A stretch of 63,641 bases of DNA, from the NCBI RefSeq assembly GCF_003591005.1, contig NZ_QYYD01000029.1, positions 1-63,641 of the forward strand, in the 5' to 3' direction. The stretch's first letter is position 1. Each line of letters starts with the position of its first letter. Below are positions 1 through 8,513 of this stretch, piece by piece. The position numbers and the translations under genes are program-made. A model generated the notes under the pieces. It was not told the DNA's origin, did not search any database, and saw nothing but the letters and a program-made list of their open reading frames with translations. Origin of the DNA: Rhodopseudomonas palustris (lineage in GTDB: Bacteria; Pseudomonadota; Alphaproteobacteria; Rhizobiales; Xanthobacteraceae).

Positions 1-10
1 TGGACGTGCG

Positions 11-206
<196 letters not shown>

Positions 207-250
207 CGGGCGCCGCGCTTTGAGCGAGTGCGGGCCTCTGGAGCCCGCGC

Positions 251-868
251 ATGATCGGCAAACTCAAAGGCGTCATCGACTCCTATGGCGAGGACTACGT
301 GGTGCTCGATGTCCACGGCGTCGGCTATCAGGTGCATTGCGCCAGCCGCACGCTGCAGGCGCTGCCGTCGCCAGGCGAGGCCGCAACGCTATCGATCGAA
401 ACTTACGTCCGCGAAGATCAGATCAAGCTGTTCGGCTTCCGCACCGATACCGAGCGCGAGTGGTTCCGGCTGTTGCAGACGGTGCAGAGCGTCGGCGCCA
501 AGGTGGCGCTGGCGGTGCTCTCAACTTTGCCGCCGCACGACCTCGCCAATGCCATCGCGCTGCGCGACAAGGCGGCGGTGGCGCGCACCCCCGGCGTCGG
601 TCCGAAGGTCGCCGAGCGCATCGTCACCGAGCTGAAGGACAAGGTGCCGGCGCTGACCAACGTCGATCCGGCTGTGGTGCATCTGTCCGGCGCGATCGAC
701 GATAACACCGCGCCGCGTGCCGTCGCCGACGCGATCTCGGCGCTGGTCAATCTCGGCTATGGCCAGCCGCAGGCGGCCGCCGCCGTCGCCGCGGCCTCGC
801 GCGCCGCCGGCGAGGACGCCGCGACCGCGCAACTGATCAAGCTCGGCCTGAAGGAACTGTCGAAGTGA
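251..868 (+). CDS. ruvA: Holliday junction branch migration complex subunit RuvA
   Basis: 205 aa, the usual RuvA length. RuvA binds four-way DNA junctions and loads the RuvB motor during recombinational repair. The N-terminal OB fold opens with MIGKLKG and continues with a VGYQVHC segment. The central helix-hairpin-helix DNA-binding region includes [10 protein letters not shown] near residues 115-125, and the C-terminal domain that contacts RuvB follows a flexible linker. The ATG is 3 bp after the end of a repeat-rich leader. The stop overlaps the GTG of the cytidine deaminase gene (GTGA). ruvC, normally just upstream, is not in the window. Confidence 0.97.
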   Translation: MIGKLKGVIDSYGEDYVVLDVHGVGYQVHCASRTLQALPSPGEAATLSIETYVREDQIKLFGFRTDTEREWFRLLQTVQSVGAKVALAVLSTLPPHDLANAIALRDKAAVARTPGVGPKVAERIVTELKDKVPALTNVDPAVVHLSGAIDDNTAPRAVADAISALVNLGYGQPQAAAAVAAASRAAGEDAATAQLIKLGLKELSK

Positions 869-1290
869 GTCTGACCGAAACCGACCAGGCGCTGATCGCC
901 GCCGCGATCGAGACGATTACCAAGCGCTACCGCAACGACTGGCAGGAAGTCGGCGCCGCGCTCTTGACCCGCACCGGCCAGCGCTACGTCGCGGTCAATC
1001 TCGACGCGTATCTCGGCCGGATGGCGGTGTGTGCCGAAGCGGTCGCTCTCGGGCAAGTGATCACCGAACTCGGCGAGGCCGGCATAGACACCATCGTGGC
1101 GGTCCGCCATCCCAAGCCGCACGACACCGACCGCGACGTCCGCGTCGTCTCCCCCTGCGGCGCCTGCCGCGAACTGATCTGGGACTACGACCGCAACGCC
1201 CGCGTTCTGGTGCCCGGCCCGGACGGCGTCGAGGCGGTAGGGATCAGCGAGCTGCTGCCGAACAAGTATAGCCGGGAGCGGACGTTGTGA
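865..1290 (+). CDS. cdd: Cytidine deaminase family protein
   Basis: 141 aa. Zinc-dependent deaminase of the CDA fold, expected to convert cytidine or deoxycytidine to the uridine form in pyrimidine salvage. The zinc site is complete: CAEA with C56 as ligand and E58 as proton shuttle, and PCGAC with C98 and C101. The GTG start overlaps the ruvA stop by four bases, so translation is probably coupled. Its insertion between ruvA and ruvB is unusual compared with the common ruvAB pair. Blasticidin-S-deaminase-like proteins have the same motifs, so the substrate is not certain. Confidence 0.88.
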   Translation: MSLTETDQALIAAAIETITKRYRNDWQEVGAALLTRTGQRYVAVNLDAYLGRMAVCAEAVALGQVITELGEAGIDTIVAVRHPKPHDTDRDVRVVSPCGACRELIWDYDRNARVLVPGPDGVEAVGISELLPNKYSRERTL

Positions 1291-1324
1291 GCGCGTTGGC
1301 CGAAGTCGTCTTCCCTTGCACAGC

Positions 1325-1458
1325 GCGCTCCCTCTCCCGCTTGCGGGAGAGGGTTGGGGTGAGGGCGACACGGGCACCGTGCCCGCGGCCCCCCACCCCC
1401 GACCCCGGATCAAGTCCGGGGCAGGCTTCCTCCCCGCAAGGGGGAGGGGAGAAGAGGC
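1325..1458. repeat. Composite palindromic repeat, family A
   Basis: The gap between the deaminase gene and ruvB holds CTCCCTCTCCCGCTTGCGGG plus a GGGGTGAGGG tail, then a C-rich linker and a second hairpin CTCCCCGCAAGGGGGAG ending near 1453. The element lies immediately before ruvB and could affect read-through from ruvA. Confidence 0.8.
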
Positions 1459-1482
1459 GCCGCGCCATGGTACACTCTGCCC

Positions 1483-2526
1483 ATGACTGACCCCCGCCTC
1501 GTCACCCCCGAGCGCCGCGGCGATGATCTGGGCGATGCGGCGTTGCGGCCGCAGAATTTGTCCGAGTTCGTCGGCCAGCAGCAGGCGCGCGCCAATCTGC
1601 AGGTGTTCATCGACGCCGCCCGCAAGCGCAAAGAGGCGCTCGACCACGTGCTGTTCGTCGGCCCGCCCGGCCTCGGCAAGACCACGCTGGCGCAGATCGT
1701 CGCGCGCGAACTCGGCGTCGGGTTTCGCGCGACGTCCGGTCCGGTGATCGCCAAGGCCGGCGATCTCGCCGCGCTGCTGACCAATCTCGAAGAACGCGAC
1801 GTGCTGTTCATCGACGAGATCCATCGCCTCAGCCCGTCGGTCGAGGAGGTGCTGTATCCGGCGATGGAGGATTTTCAGCTCGATCTGATCATCGGCGAGG
1901 GCCCGGCGGCGCGCTCGGTGAAGATCGATCTGTCGAAGTTCACCCTGGTCGGCGCCACCACGCGCGCCGGGCTTCTCACCAATCCGCTGCGCGATCGCTT
2001 CGGCATTCCGGTGCGGCTGAATTTCTACACCATCGACGAGCTGGAAAGCATCGTGCGCCGCGGCGCCCGCGTGCTCGGCACGCCGATCACCAACGACGGC
2101 GCCAACGAGATCGCCCGCCGCGCCCGCGGCACGCCGCGCATCGCCGGCCGGCTGCTGCGCCGCGTCCGCGATTTCGCCTCGGCGGCCGATGCCGAAGCGA
2201 TCGACCGCGCCATCGCGGACCACGCGCTCGGCGCGCTCGAAGTCGACAGCGCCGGGCTCGACGCGATGGATCGGCGCTATCTGTCGACCATCGCGCTGAA
2301 CTACGGCGGCGGTCCGGTCGGCGTCGAGACCATGGCGGCGGCGCTGTCCGAGCCGCGCGACGCCATCGAGGACATCATCGAGCCGTATCTGATCCAGTGC
2401 GGCTATTTGCAGCGCACCCCGCGCGGCCGCCTGCTCACCGACCACGCCTTCCGCCACCTCGGCCTCGCCGCCCCGTCGCGCGACCCGGCGCAGTTCGGGC
2501 TATTCGGCGGGGAGGAGGAGGCATAA
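1483..2526 (+). CDS. ruvB: Holliday junction branch migration DNA helicase RuvB
   Basis: 347 aa, full length. AAA+ motor that drives branch migration together with RuvA. Walker A GPPGLGKT at residues 60-67, Walker B FIDEIH with D111 and E112, a sensor 1 GATTRAG segment, an arginine-rich [19 protein letters not shown] region in the lid domain, and the C-terminal winged helix ending in the HLG region. The stop is 2 bp before the vapBC palindrome. Confidence 0.98.
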   Translation: MTDPRLVTPERRGDDLGDAALRPQNLSEFVGQQQARANLQVFIDAARKRKEALDHVLFVGPPGLGKTTLAQIVARELGVGFRATSGPVIAKAGDLAALLTNLEERDVLFIDEIHRLSPSVEEVLYPAMEDFQLDLIIGEGPAARSVKIDLSKFTLVGATTRAGLLTNPLRDRFGIPVRLNFYTIDELESIVRRGARVLGTPITNDGANEIARRARGTPRIAGRLLRRVRDFASAADAEAIDRAIADHALGALEVDSAGLDAMDRRYLSTIALNYGGGPVGVETMAAALSEPRDAIEDIIEPYLIQCGYLQRTPRGRLLTDHAFRHLGLAAPSRDPAQFGLFGGEEEA

Positions 2527-2528
2527 GT

Positions 2529-2570
2529 CGGCATGGAAGATAGCATCATGTGATGTTATCTTCCATGCCG
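2529..2570. promoter_or_regulatory. 42-bp near-perfect palindrome, probable vapBC operator
   Basis: The left arm begins CGGCATGGAAGATA and the right arm is its reverse complement. 19 of 21 positions pair across the two arms (mismatches at arm positions 15 and 21). It ends 13 bp before the vapB ATG and has no T tract, so an autoregulatory VapB/VapBC operator is more likely than an intrinsic terminator for ruvB, though it may do both. Confidence 0.75.
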
Positions 2571-2583
2571 ATGGAGGTGCGTC

Positions 2584-2790
2584 ATGAGAACGACGGTTGC
2601 CATAGATGACGAGTTGTTCGCCAAGGCTCAGAAGTTCGCCGGCCTCGACGAAAAATCGGCGGTGATCAGGACTGCGCTGCAGGCCTATGTCGAACGTGAA
2701 GCAGCGAGACGGCTTGCGCGCATGGGCGGGTCAATGCCCGATGCCAAGGCGCCTCCGCGCCGCCGCCCGCCCAAATTTACCAACGACTGA
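2584..2790 (+). CDS. vapB: VapB-type antitoxin (DUF2191)
   Basis: 68 aa. An N-terminal ribbon-helix-helix DNA-binding segment (MRTTVAIDDELFAKAQKFAG) is followed by the helix SAVIRTALQAYVEREAARRL and a basic, proline-rich disordered tail that would wrap the toxin. GGAGG lies just before the ATG. Its stop overlaps the vapC start (TGATG), typical of coupled toxin-antitoxin pairs. It would neutralise VapC and repress its own promoter at the palindrome upstream. Confidence 0.9.
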   Translation: MRTTVAIDDELFAKAQKFAGLDEKSAVIRTALQAYVEREAARRLARMGGSMPDAKAPPRRRPPKFTND

Positions 2791-3149
2791 TGCTTCTGGT
2801 CGACACATCGATTTGGATCGACCATTTCCGCAAGGGAGATGCGGAGCTCAGCGCTGCTCTTGAGCGGGACGAGGTACTGATTCACGCGTTCGTTGTGGGC
2901 GAGTTAGCGTTGGGTCATAAAGTCGTTTTTGAATCGGTTGCATCGGAATTGTCCGACCTTCCGCAAGCGACGATTGCAGTGCCTGACGAGGTCTTGCGAT
3001 TGATCTCGCGCGCTGAGCTGGGCGGTTCGGGAATCGGCTATGTGGATGCGCATCTTGTTGCATCGACGCTGCTGACGCCTGAGTCGCGGCTGTGGACTCG
3101 CGACAAAAGATTGAAAGCGGTGGCCGATCGACTATCGATCTCCGCCTAA
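2790..3149 (+). CDS. vapC: VapC toxin, PIN-domain ribonuclease
   Basis: 119 aa PIN domain. The metal-binding acidic residues of the family are visible at D5 (LLVDTS), E38 (VVGELALG), D86 (GYVDAHL) and D105 (TRDKRL), so the nuclease should be active. VapC toxins cut tRNA or rRNA when VapB is degraded. One-base overlap with vapB. The pair sits between ruvB and ybgC, splitting a commonly conserved neighbourhood. Confidence 0.93.
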   Translation: MLLVDTSIWIDHFRKGDAELSAALERDEVLIHAFVVGELALGHKVVFESVASELSDLPQATIAVPDEVLRLISRAELGGSGIGYVDAHLVASTLLTPESRLWTRDKRLKAVADRLSISA

Positions 3150-3162
3150 GTGGAGTGACGAG

Positions 3163-3609
3163 TTGTCCCACCCCCTCGACGGCGCCATCCGCGATAGCGC
3201 CCATCATATGCACATCCGGGTCTACTACGAAGATACCGATTTTTCTGGCATCGTCTATCACGCCAACTATCTGCGCTTCATGGAGCGCGGGCGGACCAAT
3301 TATCTGCGGCTGCTCGGGGCGGCGCAGAGCGAGCTGTTCGCCGAGGCGGATAGCGAGACGCCGGGGTTTGCCTTCGTGGTGCGGGCGATGCAGCTCGATT
3401 TCCTCAAGCCAGCCAAAATGGATGATCTGCTTGAGGTGATCACCCGGCCGATCGAGGTGCGCGGCGCGTCGATCACGATGCATCAGCAGGTCAAGCGGCA
3501 GGACGACGTGCTGATCGAAGCGAAGGTGAAGGTTGCGTTCGTCTCCGGCGGTCGCGCCCGACCGATCCCGTTACCGCTGCGGGTCGCCATGAAAGCCGAC
3601 GTCGCCTGA
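3163..3609 (+). CDS. ybgC: Tol-Pal system-associated acyl-CoA thioesterase
   Basis: 148 aa hot-dog-fold thioesterase of the YbgC/FadM group, found with tol-pal genes in many Gram-negative bacteria. The family signature VYYEDTDFSGIVYHANYLRFMERGRT holds the catalytic aspartate. The chosen TTG start has GGAG about 7 bp upstream; an ATG at 3208 would also keep the whole domain. Normally next to tolQ, here separated from it by about 11 kb of accessory genes. Confidence 0.93.
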   Translation: MSHPLDGAIRDSAHHMHIRVYYEDTDFSGIVYHANYLRFMERGRTNYLRLLGAAQSELFAEADSETPGFAFVVRAMQLDFLKPAKMDDLLEVITRPIEVRGASITMHQQVKRQDDVLIEAKVKVAFVSGGRARPIPLPLRVAMKADVA

Positions 3610-3813
3610 GGCTGGGCGCGGTCACGCTCCGGCGCTAGACTGTGCCGCACGCGGGCGGCAGTCCCGGCGATGCGTCGCGCCGATGCCGGCGTACAGCGAC
3701 CGAGCCGTGGAACCGCGCCTCGTGCATGCCGCTGCGCATCAACGCAAGCAGCGGTCGGCTCCGCGTCAGTTAGATTGCGCGGCGCAACGACTGATTCGGG
3801 CAGGGGATGCGAC

Positions 3814-5055
3814 ATGGCGGATGCACAGCACGGCAACGAGACGCCGCGCGTCGAAATTCTCGGCCCGCGCGAGCGCGATCTCCGGCTCGATTTCCTCCGC
3901 GGGCTCGGCCAGTGGATGATCTTCCTCGATCACATCCCCTACAACGTGATGAGTTGGCTGACGCTGCGCAATTACGGCTTCGCCGACGCCGCCGAGTTCT
4001 TCGTCTACATCTCCGGCTATTCGATCGGCTTCGCCTACGGCCCGGCGATCCGCTCCGGCGAGATGGTGGCGGCGATCAAGCGGCTGTGGACGCGGGCGGC
4101 GCAGCTCTACGTCGCCCACGTCTTCCTGTTCCTGTTCTTCACCGCGCAGATTGCCCGCGCCGCGCGGCGCTTCGACAATCCGATGTACAAGGACGAGTTC
4201 AACGTCGCGCAGTTTCTCGAAAATCCCGACGTGATGATCCAGCAGGCGCTGCTCTTGAAGTACAAGCCGGTCAATCTCGACGTGCTGCCGCTGTACATCG
4301 TGTTCGTGGTGGTCGCGCCGCTGATCCTGTGGGGCCTGCTGCGGCGGCCGACCACCACGCTGGTGCTGTCCGGCCTGCTCTACCTCGTGTCGCGCACGCT
4401 CGGCTGGAATCTGCCGTCGTTCCCCGACGGCCATTGGTACTTCAACCCGTTCGCCTGGCAGTTCCTGTTCGTGTTCGGCATCTGGTGCGGCTTCGGTCAC
4501 GGCCCGCAGATCCGGCCGTGGGTGAAGTCGTGGCCGAACCAGACACTCTCCTGGATCATCGTGGCAGTGGCGTTCGTGATCGCGATGTCGTGGAATTTCG
4601 AAGCACTGTGGGGCCTGGTGCCGGATGCGGTCGGCAAGATCATCTATCCGATCGACAAGACCAGCCTGTCACCGCTGCGGCTGATCCACTTCCTGGCGCT
4701 CTTGACCATCGTGGTGAAGTTGCTGCCGCCGGATCTGCCGGCGCTTCGCTCGCGCGCGCTGCATCCGATCATCCTGTGCGGCCAGCGCTCGCTGCCGGTG
4801 TTCTGCTTCGGCGTGCTGCTGTCGTTCACCGCGCACTGGATCCTGCGTCAGGTGTCGGGTGGCATCGCGATGCAGATCGCCGTCAGCCTCGCCGGCATCG
4901 GCCTGATGATCGGCGTCGCCTGGATCGCCACCTGGTATCGCAGCCTGCCGACGCTGTTCACCGTGCCGGTCACGATGCCGGTCGAGGATCAGCCGGCCGC
5001 GGCGGCGCGGCCGTCCAATCCCGAGCAGGCGGAGATCGTCAAGGCGTCGGTCTAG
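3814..5055 (+). CDS. opgC: OpgC-domain membrane acyltransferase
   Basis: 413 aa polytopic membrane protein of the OpgC group, which adds succinyl groups to osmoregulated periplasmic glucans. The N-terminal RERDLRLDFLRGLGQWMIFLDHIP holds the conserved Asp/His region of acyltransferase-3-like proteins. About ten hydrophobic segments follow. The ATG at 3814 follows a CAGGGGAT ribosome site; earlier in-frame codons give a non-membrane leader with no site. No opgG or opgH is next to it, so the substrate is inferred only from the family. Confidence 0.85.
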   Translation: MADAQHGNETPRVEILGPRERDLRLDFLRGLGQWMIFLDHIPYNVMSWLTLRNYGFADAAEFFVYISGYSIGFAYGPAIRSGEMVAAIKRLWTRAAQLYVAHVFLFLFFTAQIARAARRFDNPMYKDEFNVAQFLENPDVMIQQALLLKYKPVNLDVLPLYIVFVVVAPLILWGLLRRPTTTLVLSGLLYLVSRTLGWNLPSFPDGHWYFNPFAWQFLFVFGIWCGFGHGPQIRPWVKSWPNQTLSWIIVAVAFVIAMSWNFEALWGLVPDAVGKIIYPIDKTSLSPLRLIHFLALLTIVVKLLPPDLPALRSRALHPIILCGQRSLPVFCFGVLLSFTAHWILRQVSGGIAMQIAVSLAGIGLMIGVAWIATWYRSLPTLFTVPVTMPVEDQPAAAARPSNPEQAEIVKASV

Positions 5056-5058
5056 CGC

Positions 5059-5086
5059 TTGACGGATTGTACCGATCGGTACAATC
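5059..5086 (+). promoter_or_regulatory. Promoter with a 22-bp perfect palindrome (TetR-type operator)
   Basis: TTGACG at 5059-5064 and TACAAT at 5080-5085 are a plausible -35/-10 pair with a short 15-bp spacer. Positions 5065-5086 are a perfect 22-bp palindrome with half-site GATTGTACCGA. It covers the spacer and the -10, so a bound repressor would block transcription of the NTF2-like gene. The TetR gene at 5752 is the obvious candidate binder. Confidence 0.75.
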
Positions 5087-5115
5087 TCCGCGGCATCGCC
5101 GCAGGAGAAGCCGAG

Positions 5116-5583
5116 ATGTCACGCCCGCCGCTGCCGCCGTTCACCCGCGAAACCGCCGCCCAGAAGGCGCGGATGGCCGAGGACGCCTGGAATTCACGCG
5201 ATCCGGTCAAGGTGTCGCTCGCCTACACGCCGGACAGCCGCTGGCGCAATCGTTCGGAGTTCTTCCAGGGCCGCGACGCCATCGTCGAATTCCTCACGCG
5301 CAAATGGCAGCGCGAGCACGAGTACCGGCTGATCAAGGACCTGTGGGCGTTCGACCGCAACTTCATCGCGGTCCGCTTCCAGTACGAATGGCACGACGAC
5401 GCCGCCCAATGGCATCGCTCCTACGGCAACGAGCAATGGGAGTTCGACGACGCCGGCCTGATGCGCCGCCGCGAAGCCAGCATTAACGACGTCGCGATCA
5501 ACGAGAGCGACCGCCGCTTCCACTGGCCCGCCCCAGGCCCACGGCCGGCCGATGTGCCGGGGCTGGCGGCGGAGCCGTTTTGA
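5116..5583 (+). CDS. NTF2-like / DUF1348 family protein
   Basis: 155 aa, nuclear-transport-factor-2-like cone fold of the DUF1348 family. Characteristic stretches are [38 protein letters not shown] and a C-terminal [15 protein letters not shown]. The reaction, if any, is not known. The ATG at 5116 has AGGAGA 9 bp upstream; an earlier in-frame TTG at 5059 lies inside the promoter palindrome and is unlikely. Probably repressed by the TetR gene downstream. Confidence 0.88.
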   Translation: MSRPPLPPFTRETAAQKARMAEDAWNSRDPVKVSLAYTPDSRWRNRSEFFQGRDAIVEFLTRKWQREHEYRLIKDLWAFDRNFIAVRFQYEWHDDAAQWHRSYGNEQWEFDDAGLMRRREASINDVAINESDRRFHWPAPGPRPADVPGLAAEPF

Positions 5584-5625
5584 GCAGAGCGCTGAATTGA
5601 TAATAGCAGCCACGATAAACCACCT

Positions 5626-5717
5626 CCGTCATGCCCGGGCTTGTCCCGGCCATCCACGCCTTACGGCCTTCGACGGGGCAAAGGCGTGGACGGCCGGGAC
5701 AAGCCCGGGCATGACGG
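5626..5717. repeat. Long palindromic repeat, family B
   Basis: A 37-bp left arm starting CCGTCATGCCCGGGCTTGTC and a right arm that is its reverse complement except for one base, with a short loop. Other copies lie at 9904-9988, 37449-37537 and 50027-50116. Intergenic, between the NTF2-like gene and tetR. Confidence 0.9.
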
Positions 5718-5751
5718 GAGAGGGCGTTTGCGGAGATGAAGAGACAGTCCC

Positions 5752-6327
5752 GTGAAAACGCCGCGCCCCGCCGCGAAGCCACCCACCGACCGCGCCGCGC
5801 TGTTGCCGCTGCTCGGCGAGGTGTTTCGGGCGCATGGCTATGAGGGCGCGTCGCTGGCGCTGATCAGTGAGGCCACCGGACTCGGCAAAGGCAGCCTGTA
5901 TCACTACTTCCCGGGCGGCAAGAAGCAGATGGCCGAGCAAGTGCTGGCCGAGATCGACGGCTGGTTCGATACCAACATCTTCGCGCCGCTCCGCGATCCG
6001 GCCGACCCGCAAGCTGCGATTGAAGCCATGCTGAGCGGCGTCGATGCTTACTTCCGCTCCGGCGCCCGCGTCTGCCTGGTGGGCGTGCTCGCGCTCGGCC
6101 ACGCCCGCGACGAGTTTGTCGCGCCGGTCAACGATTACTTTGCCCGCTGGCAGGACGCGCTCGCCGCCGCGCTGCGCCGCTGCGGCCTGTCGTCCGCCAC
6201 GGCCCGCCGCCGCGCCGAAGATGCCGTGCTGTCGATCCAGGGCGCCCTGGTCCTGGCCCGCGCCCGCGACGACGCCAAAGTGTTCAGCCGTGCGCTGGCG
6301 GAGCTGAAGGCGCGGCTGCTGGCGTAG
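5752..6327 (+). CDS. TetR/AcrR family transcriptional regulator
   Basis: 191 aa. The N-terminal helix-turn-helix is recognisable from GYEGASLALISEATGLGKGSLYHYFPGGKKQM, and the C-terminal region resembles the LmrA/YxaF-type ligand-binding domain (VCLVGVLALGHARDEF). GTG start; the nearest ATG is out of frame. It follows the NTF2-like gene on the same strand, with a family B palindrome between. The perfect palindrome at 5065-5086 is its likely operator. Confidence 0.9.
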   Translation: MKTPRPAAKPPTDRAALLPLLGEVFRAHGYEGASLALISEATGLGKGSLYHYFPGGKKQMAEQVLAEIDGWFDTNIFAPLRDPADPQAAIEAMLSGVDAYFRSGARVCLVGVLALGHARDEFVAPVNDYFARWQDALAAALRRCGLSSATARRRAEDAVLSIQGALVLARARDDAKVFSRALAELKARLLA

Positions 6328-6340
6328 GCTATTCCGATTG

Positions 6341-6489
6341 CCTCTCCCCGCGCACAGCGCACCTCTCCCGCTTGCGGGAGAGGTCGACGCGCGAAGCGCG
6401 GCGGGTGAGGGCTGCGGCCTCTCCGCGATTAGCTGAGTCAGTGCCTGGGGCGCCCTCACCCCCACCCTCTCCCGCAAGCGGGAGAGGGG
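6341..6489. repeat. Composite palindromic repeat, family A
   Basis: Two inverted family A hairpins: CTCTCCCGCTTGCGGGAGAG near 6363 followed by a GGGTGAGGG tail, and CCCTCACCC...CTCTCCCGCAAGCGGGAGAG ending at 6488. Together they fill most of the tetR to YCII gap; no gene is seen here. Confidence 0.85.
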
Positions 6490-6610
6490 GCGCGCTGCGA
6501 CCTTGGGCCGGTTCAACGCGCGACACCGGCCTCTCGCCAGCGCGCGGCGCAGCGCCCGCTCAGCGGAACCGGGATGCCCGCCTTGGCCGGCGCAAAGTTC
6601 TCCGCCATGC

Positions 6611-6637
6611 TGTCGGACAACGGCGACGTCGTTCGTC
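6611..6637 (+). promoter_or_regulatory. ECF42-type sigma promoter
   Basis: TGTCGG at 6611-6616 and CGTC at 6634-6637, 17 bp apart, 24 bp before the YCII ATG. The pair resembles the -35 TGTCGA / -10 CGTC-type element described for ECF42 sigma factors. The same two elements, with the same spacing and an identical TTCGTCTTG block, precede the second YCII gene at 10807. Confidence 0.7.
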
Positions 6638-6661
6638 TTGCACATAGGGAGAACCGCACGC

Positions 6662-7033
6662 ATGCTCTACGCCATCCTTTGCTATCACGACGAAGACTTC
6701 GTCGGCTCCTGGAGCCGCGAGGAGGACGCGGCCGTGATGGAGCGGCTCAAGGTGGTGCACGGCAAGCTCGCCGAGCAGGGCCGGCTCGGCCCGGTGGCGC
6801 GGCTCTTGCCGACCACGGCGGCAACGACGCTGCGCAAGGATTCCGAGCCGCCGCTGGTGATCGACGGGCCGTTCGCCGAGACCAAGGAGCAGCTGCTCGG
6901 CTTTTACGTCGTCGACTGCGCCGATCTCGACGGCGCGCTCGAGGTCGCGCGCGATCTTGGCCGCGCCAATCCGGGCGGCGCCTATGAGATCCGTCCGATC
7001 GGCACCTTCATGCCGGGCGCCGTGCAGCCATGA
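6662..7033 (+). CDS. YCII-related (DGPF) domain protein
   Basis: 123 aa. YCII/DGPF alpha-beta fold; the signature DGPFAETKEQLLGFYVVD is present, preceded by the MLYAILCYHDED opening typical of the group. Members are routinely encoded beside ECF42 sigma factors, but no reaction is established. Start at the ATG 6662, with GGGAG upstream. The stop overlaps the sigma factor ATG (ATGA), so the two are translationally coupled. Confidence 0.9.
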   Translation: MLYAILCYHDEDFVGSWSREEDAAVMERLKVVHGKLAEQGRLGPVARLLPTTAATTLRKDSEPPLVIDGPFAETKEQLLGFYVVDCADLDGALEVARDLGRANPGGAYEIRPIGTFMPGAVQP

Positions 7034-8286
7034 CCGATCTCGCCTGGATCGACACCGCACTGACGGCGGCGCGGCCCCAGGCGATCGGCGCGCTGCTGCG
7101 CTATTTCCGCGATCTCGACACTGCCGAGGAGGCGTTTCAGAACGCCTGTCTGCGCGCGCTGAAAGCCTGGCCGCAGAATGGCCCGCCGCGCGACGCTGCG
7201 GCGTGGCTGATCATGGTCGGCCGCAACGTCGCGATCGACGATCTGCGCCGCGGCAAGAAACAACAGCCGTTGCCGGAGGACGACCGCGCGATCTCGGATC
7301 TCGGCGACGCCGAGAGCGAACTCGCCGACCGGCTCGACGGCTCGCATTATCGCGACGATATTCTGCGGCTGCTGTTTGTCTGCTGCCATCCCGAACTGCC
7401 GCCGACCCAGCAGATCGCGCTGGCGCTGCGCATCGTGTCGGGCCTGACGGTGCCGCAGATCGCCCGCGCCTTCCTGGTGTCAAACGCCGCGATGGAGCAG
7501 CGTATCACCCGGGCGAAGGCGAAGGTCGGCCGCGCCGGCGTGCCGTTCGAGACCCCGGGCGCGGTGGAGCGCAGCGAGCGGCTCGGTGCGGTGGCGGCGA
7601 TGATCTATCTCGTCTTCAACGAGGGCTATTCGGCCGCGGGCGACACAGCGGGCGTGCGGGCGCCGCTGTGCGAGGAGGCGATCCGGCTGGCGCGGCTGCT
7701 GCTGCGGCTGTTTCCGGCCGAGCCCGAGATCATGGGGCTGACGGCGCTGATGCTGCTGCAACACGCCCGCGGCGCCGCGCGGTTCGACGCCCAGGGCGAG
7801 ATCGTGCTGCTGGAGGATCAGGACCGCGGCAAGTGGGATCCGAAACTGATCGCCGAAGGACTGGCGCTGATCGACAAGGCGATGCGCCATCGCCGCACGG
7901 GCGTGTACCAGATCCAGGCCGCGATCGCGGCCTTGCACGCCCGCGCGCCGCGCTTTGCCGACACCGACTGGACGCAGATCGATCTCCTCTACGGCTCGCT
8001 GGAGATCCTGCAGCCGTCGCCCGTGGTGACGCTCAACCGCGCCGTCGCGGTGTCGAAGGTCCGCGGCCCCGAAACCGCGTTGGCCATGATCGCGCCGCTG
8101 GAAGACCGCCTCGGCAACTATTTCCACTATTTCGGCGCCAAAGGCGCCCTGCTGCTGCAACTCGGCCGTGCCCCCGAAGCCCGCACCGCCTTCGACCGCG
8201 CCATCGCCCTGGCGCGAACGCCGGCCGAGGCGAGCCATATTCGGATGCATCTCGACCGGCTGACGAGAGAGCAGGCGGTTAGTTAG
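7030..8286 (+). CDS. ECF RNA polymerase sigma factor, ECF42 group
   Basis: 418 aa, far longer than a simple ECF sigma. Region 2 (ALLRYFRDLDTAEEAFQNACLRALKAWP) and region 4 (LALRIVSGLTVPQIARAFLVSNAAMEQRITRAK) occupy the first ~180 residues. The remaining ~230 form the C-terminal helical, TPR-like extension of the ECF42 group (IYLVFNEGYSA, LNRAVAVS, GAKGALLLQLGRAPEARTAFDRAI). There is no anti-sigma gene nearby, as expected for this group. It overlaps the YCII gene by 4 bp and probably transcribes it. Confidence 0.93.
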   Translation: MTDLAWIDTALTAARPQAIGALLRYFRDLDTAEEAFQNACLRALKAWPQNGPPRDAAAWLIMVGRNVAIDDLRRGKKQQPLPEDDRAISDLGDAESELADRLDGSHYRDDILRLLFVCCHPELPPTQQIALALRIVSGLTVPQIARAFLVSNAAMEQRITRAKAKVGRAGVPFETPGAVERSERLGAVAAMIYLVFNEGYSAAGDTAGVRAPLCEEAIRLARLLLRLFPAEPEIMGLTALMLLQHARGAARFDAQGEIVLLEDQDRGKWDPKLIAEGLALIDKAMRHRRTGVYQIQAAIAALHARAPRFADTDWTQIDLLYGSLEILQPSPVVTLNRAVAVSKVRGPETALAMIAPLEDRLGNYFHYFGAKGALLLQLGRAPEARTAFDRAIALARTPAEASHIRMHLDRLTREQAVS

Positions 8287-8309
8287 ATTGGGCCGCAAGG
8301 TGCGCGTCG

Positions 8310-8482
8310 CCCTCACCCCAGCCCTCTCCCGCAAGCGGGAGAGGGAGCCCGCCGCGTCGCGGGGCGATATCGTGCACCATCTTTGGCGATGCTGACTGCA
8401 AGCGGTCGAGAGAATGAAATGTCTCTCCCCCGTGCACAGCGCACTCCCTCTCCCGCGTGCGGGAGAGGGCTGGGGTGAGGGC
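8310..8482. repeat. Paired inverted family A palindromes
   Basis: A hairpin unit at 8310-8346 and an inverted copy at 8443-8482 with the linker between them. The sigma factor gene and the minus-strand dehydrogenase converge here, so the element sits at a transcription end and may act as a bidirectional terminator or mRNA-stabilising structure. Confidence 0.85.
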
Positions 8483-8513
8483 GAGCCGAGCACTGAGCTC
8501 GCGATCAAGTGGA

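Noticed and set aside
757..2457. Long minus-strand open frame antisense to ruvB
   Set aside because: High-GC shadow frame: Arg/Ala/Gly-rich, no domain, no ribosome site, and ruvB on the other strand is unambiguous.
3670..3813. Extended N-terminus for the OpgC-like protein
   Set aside because: The leader is Arg/Ala-rich without a ribosome site; the ATG at 3814 has one and matches the family start.
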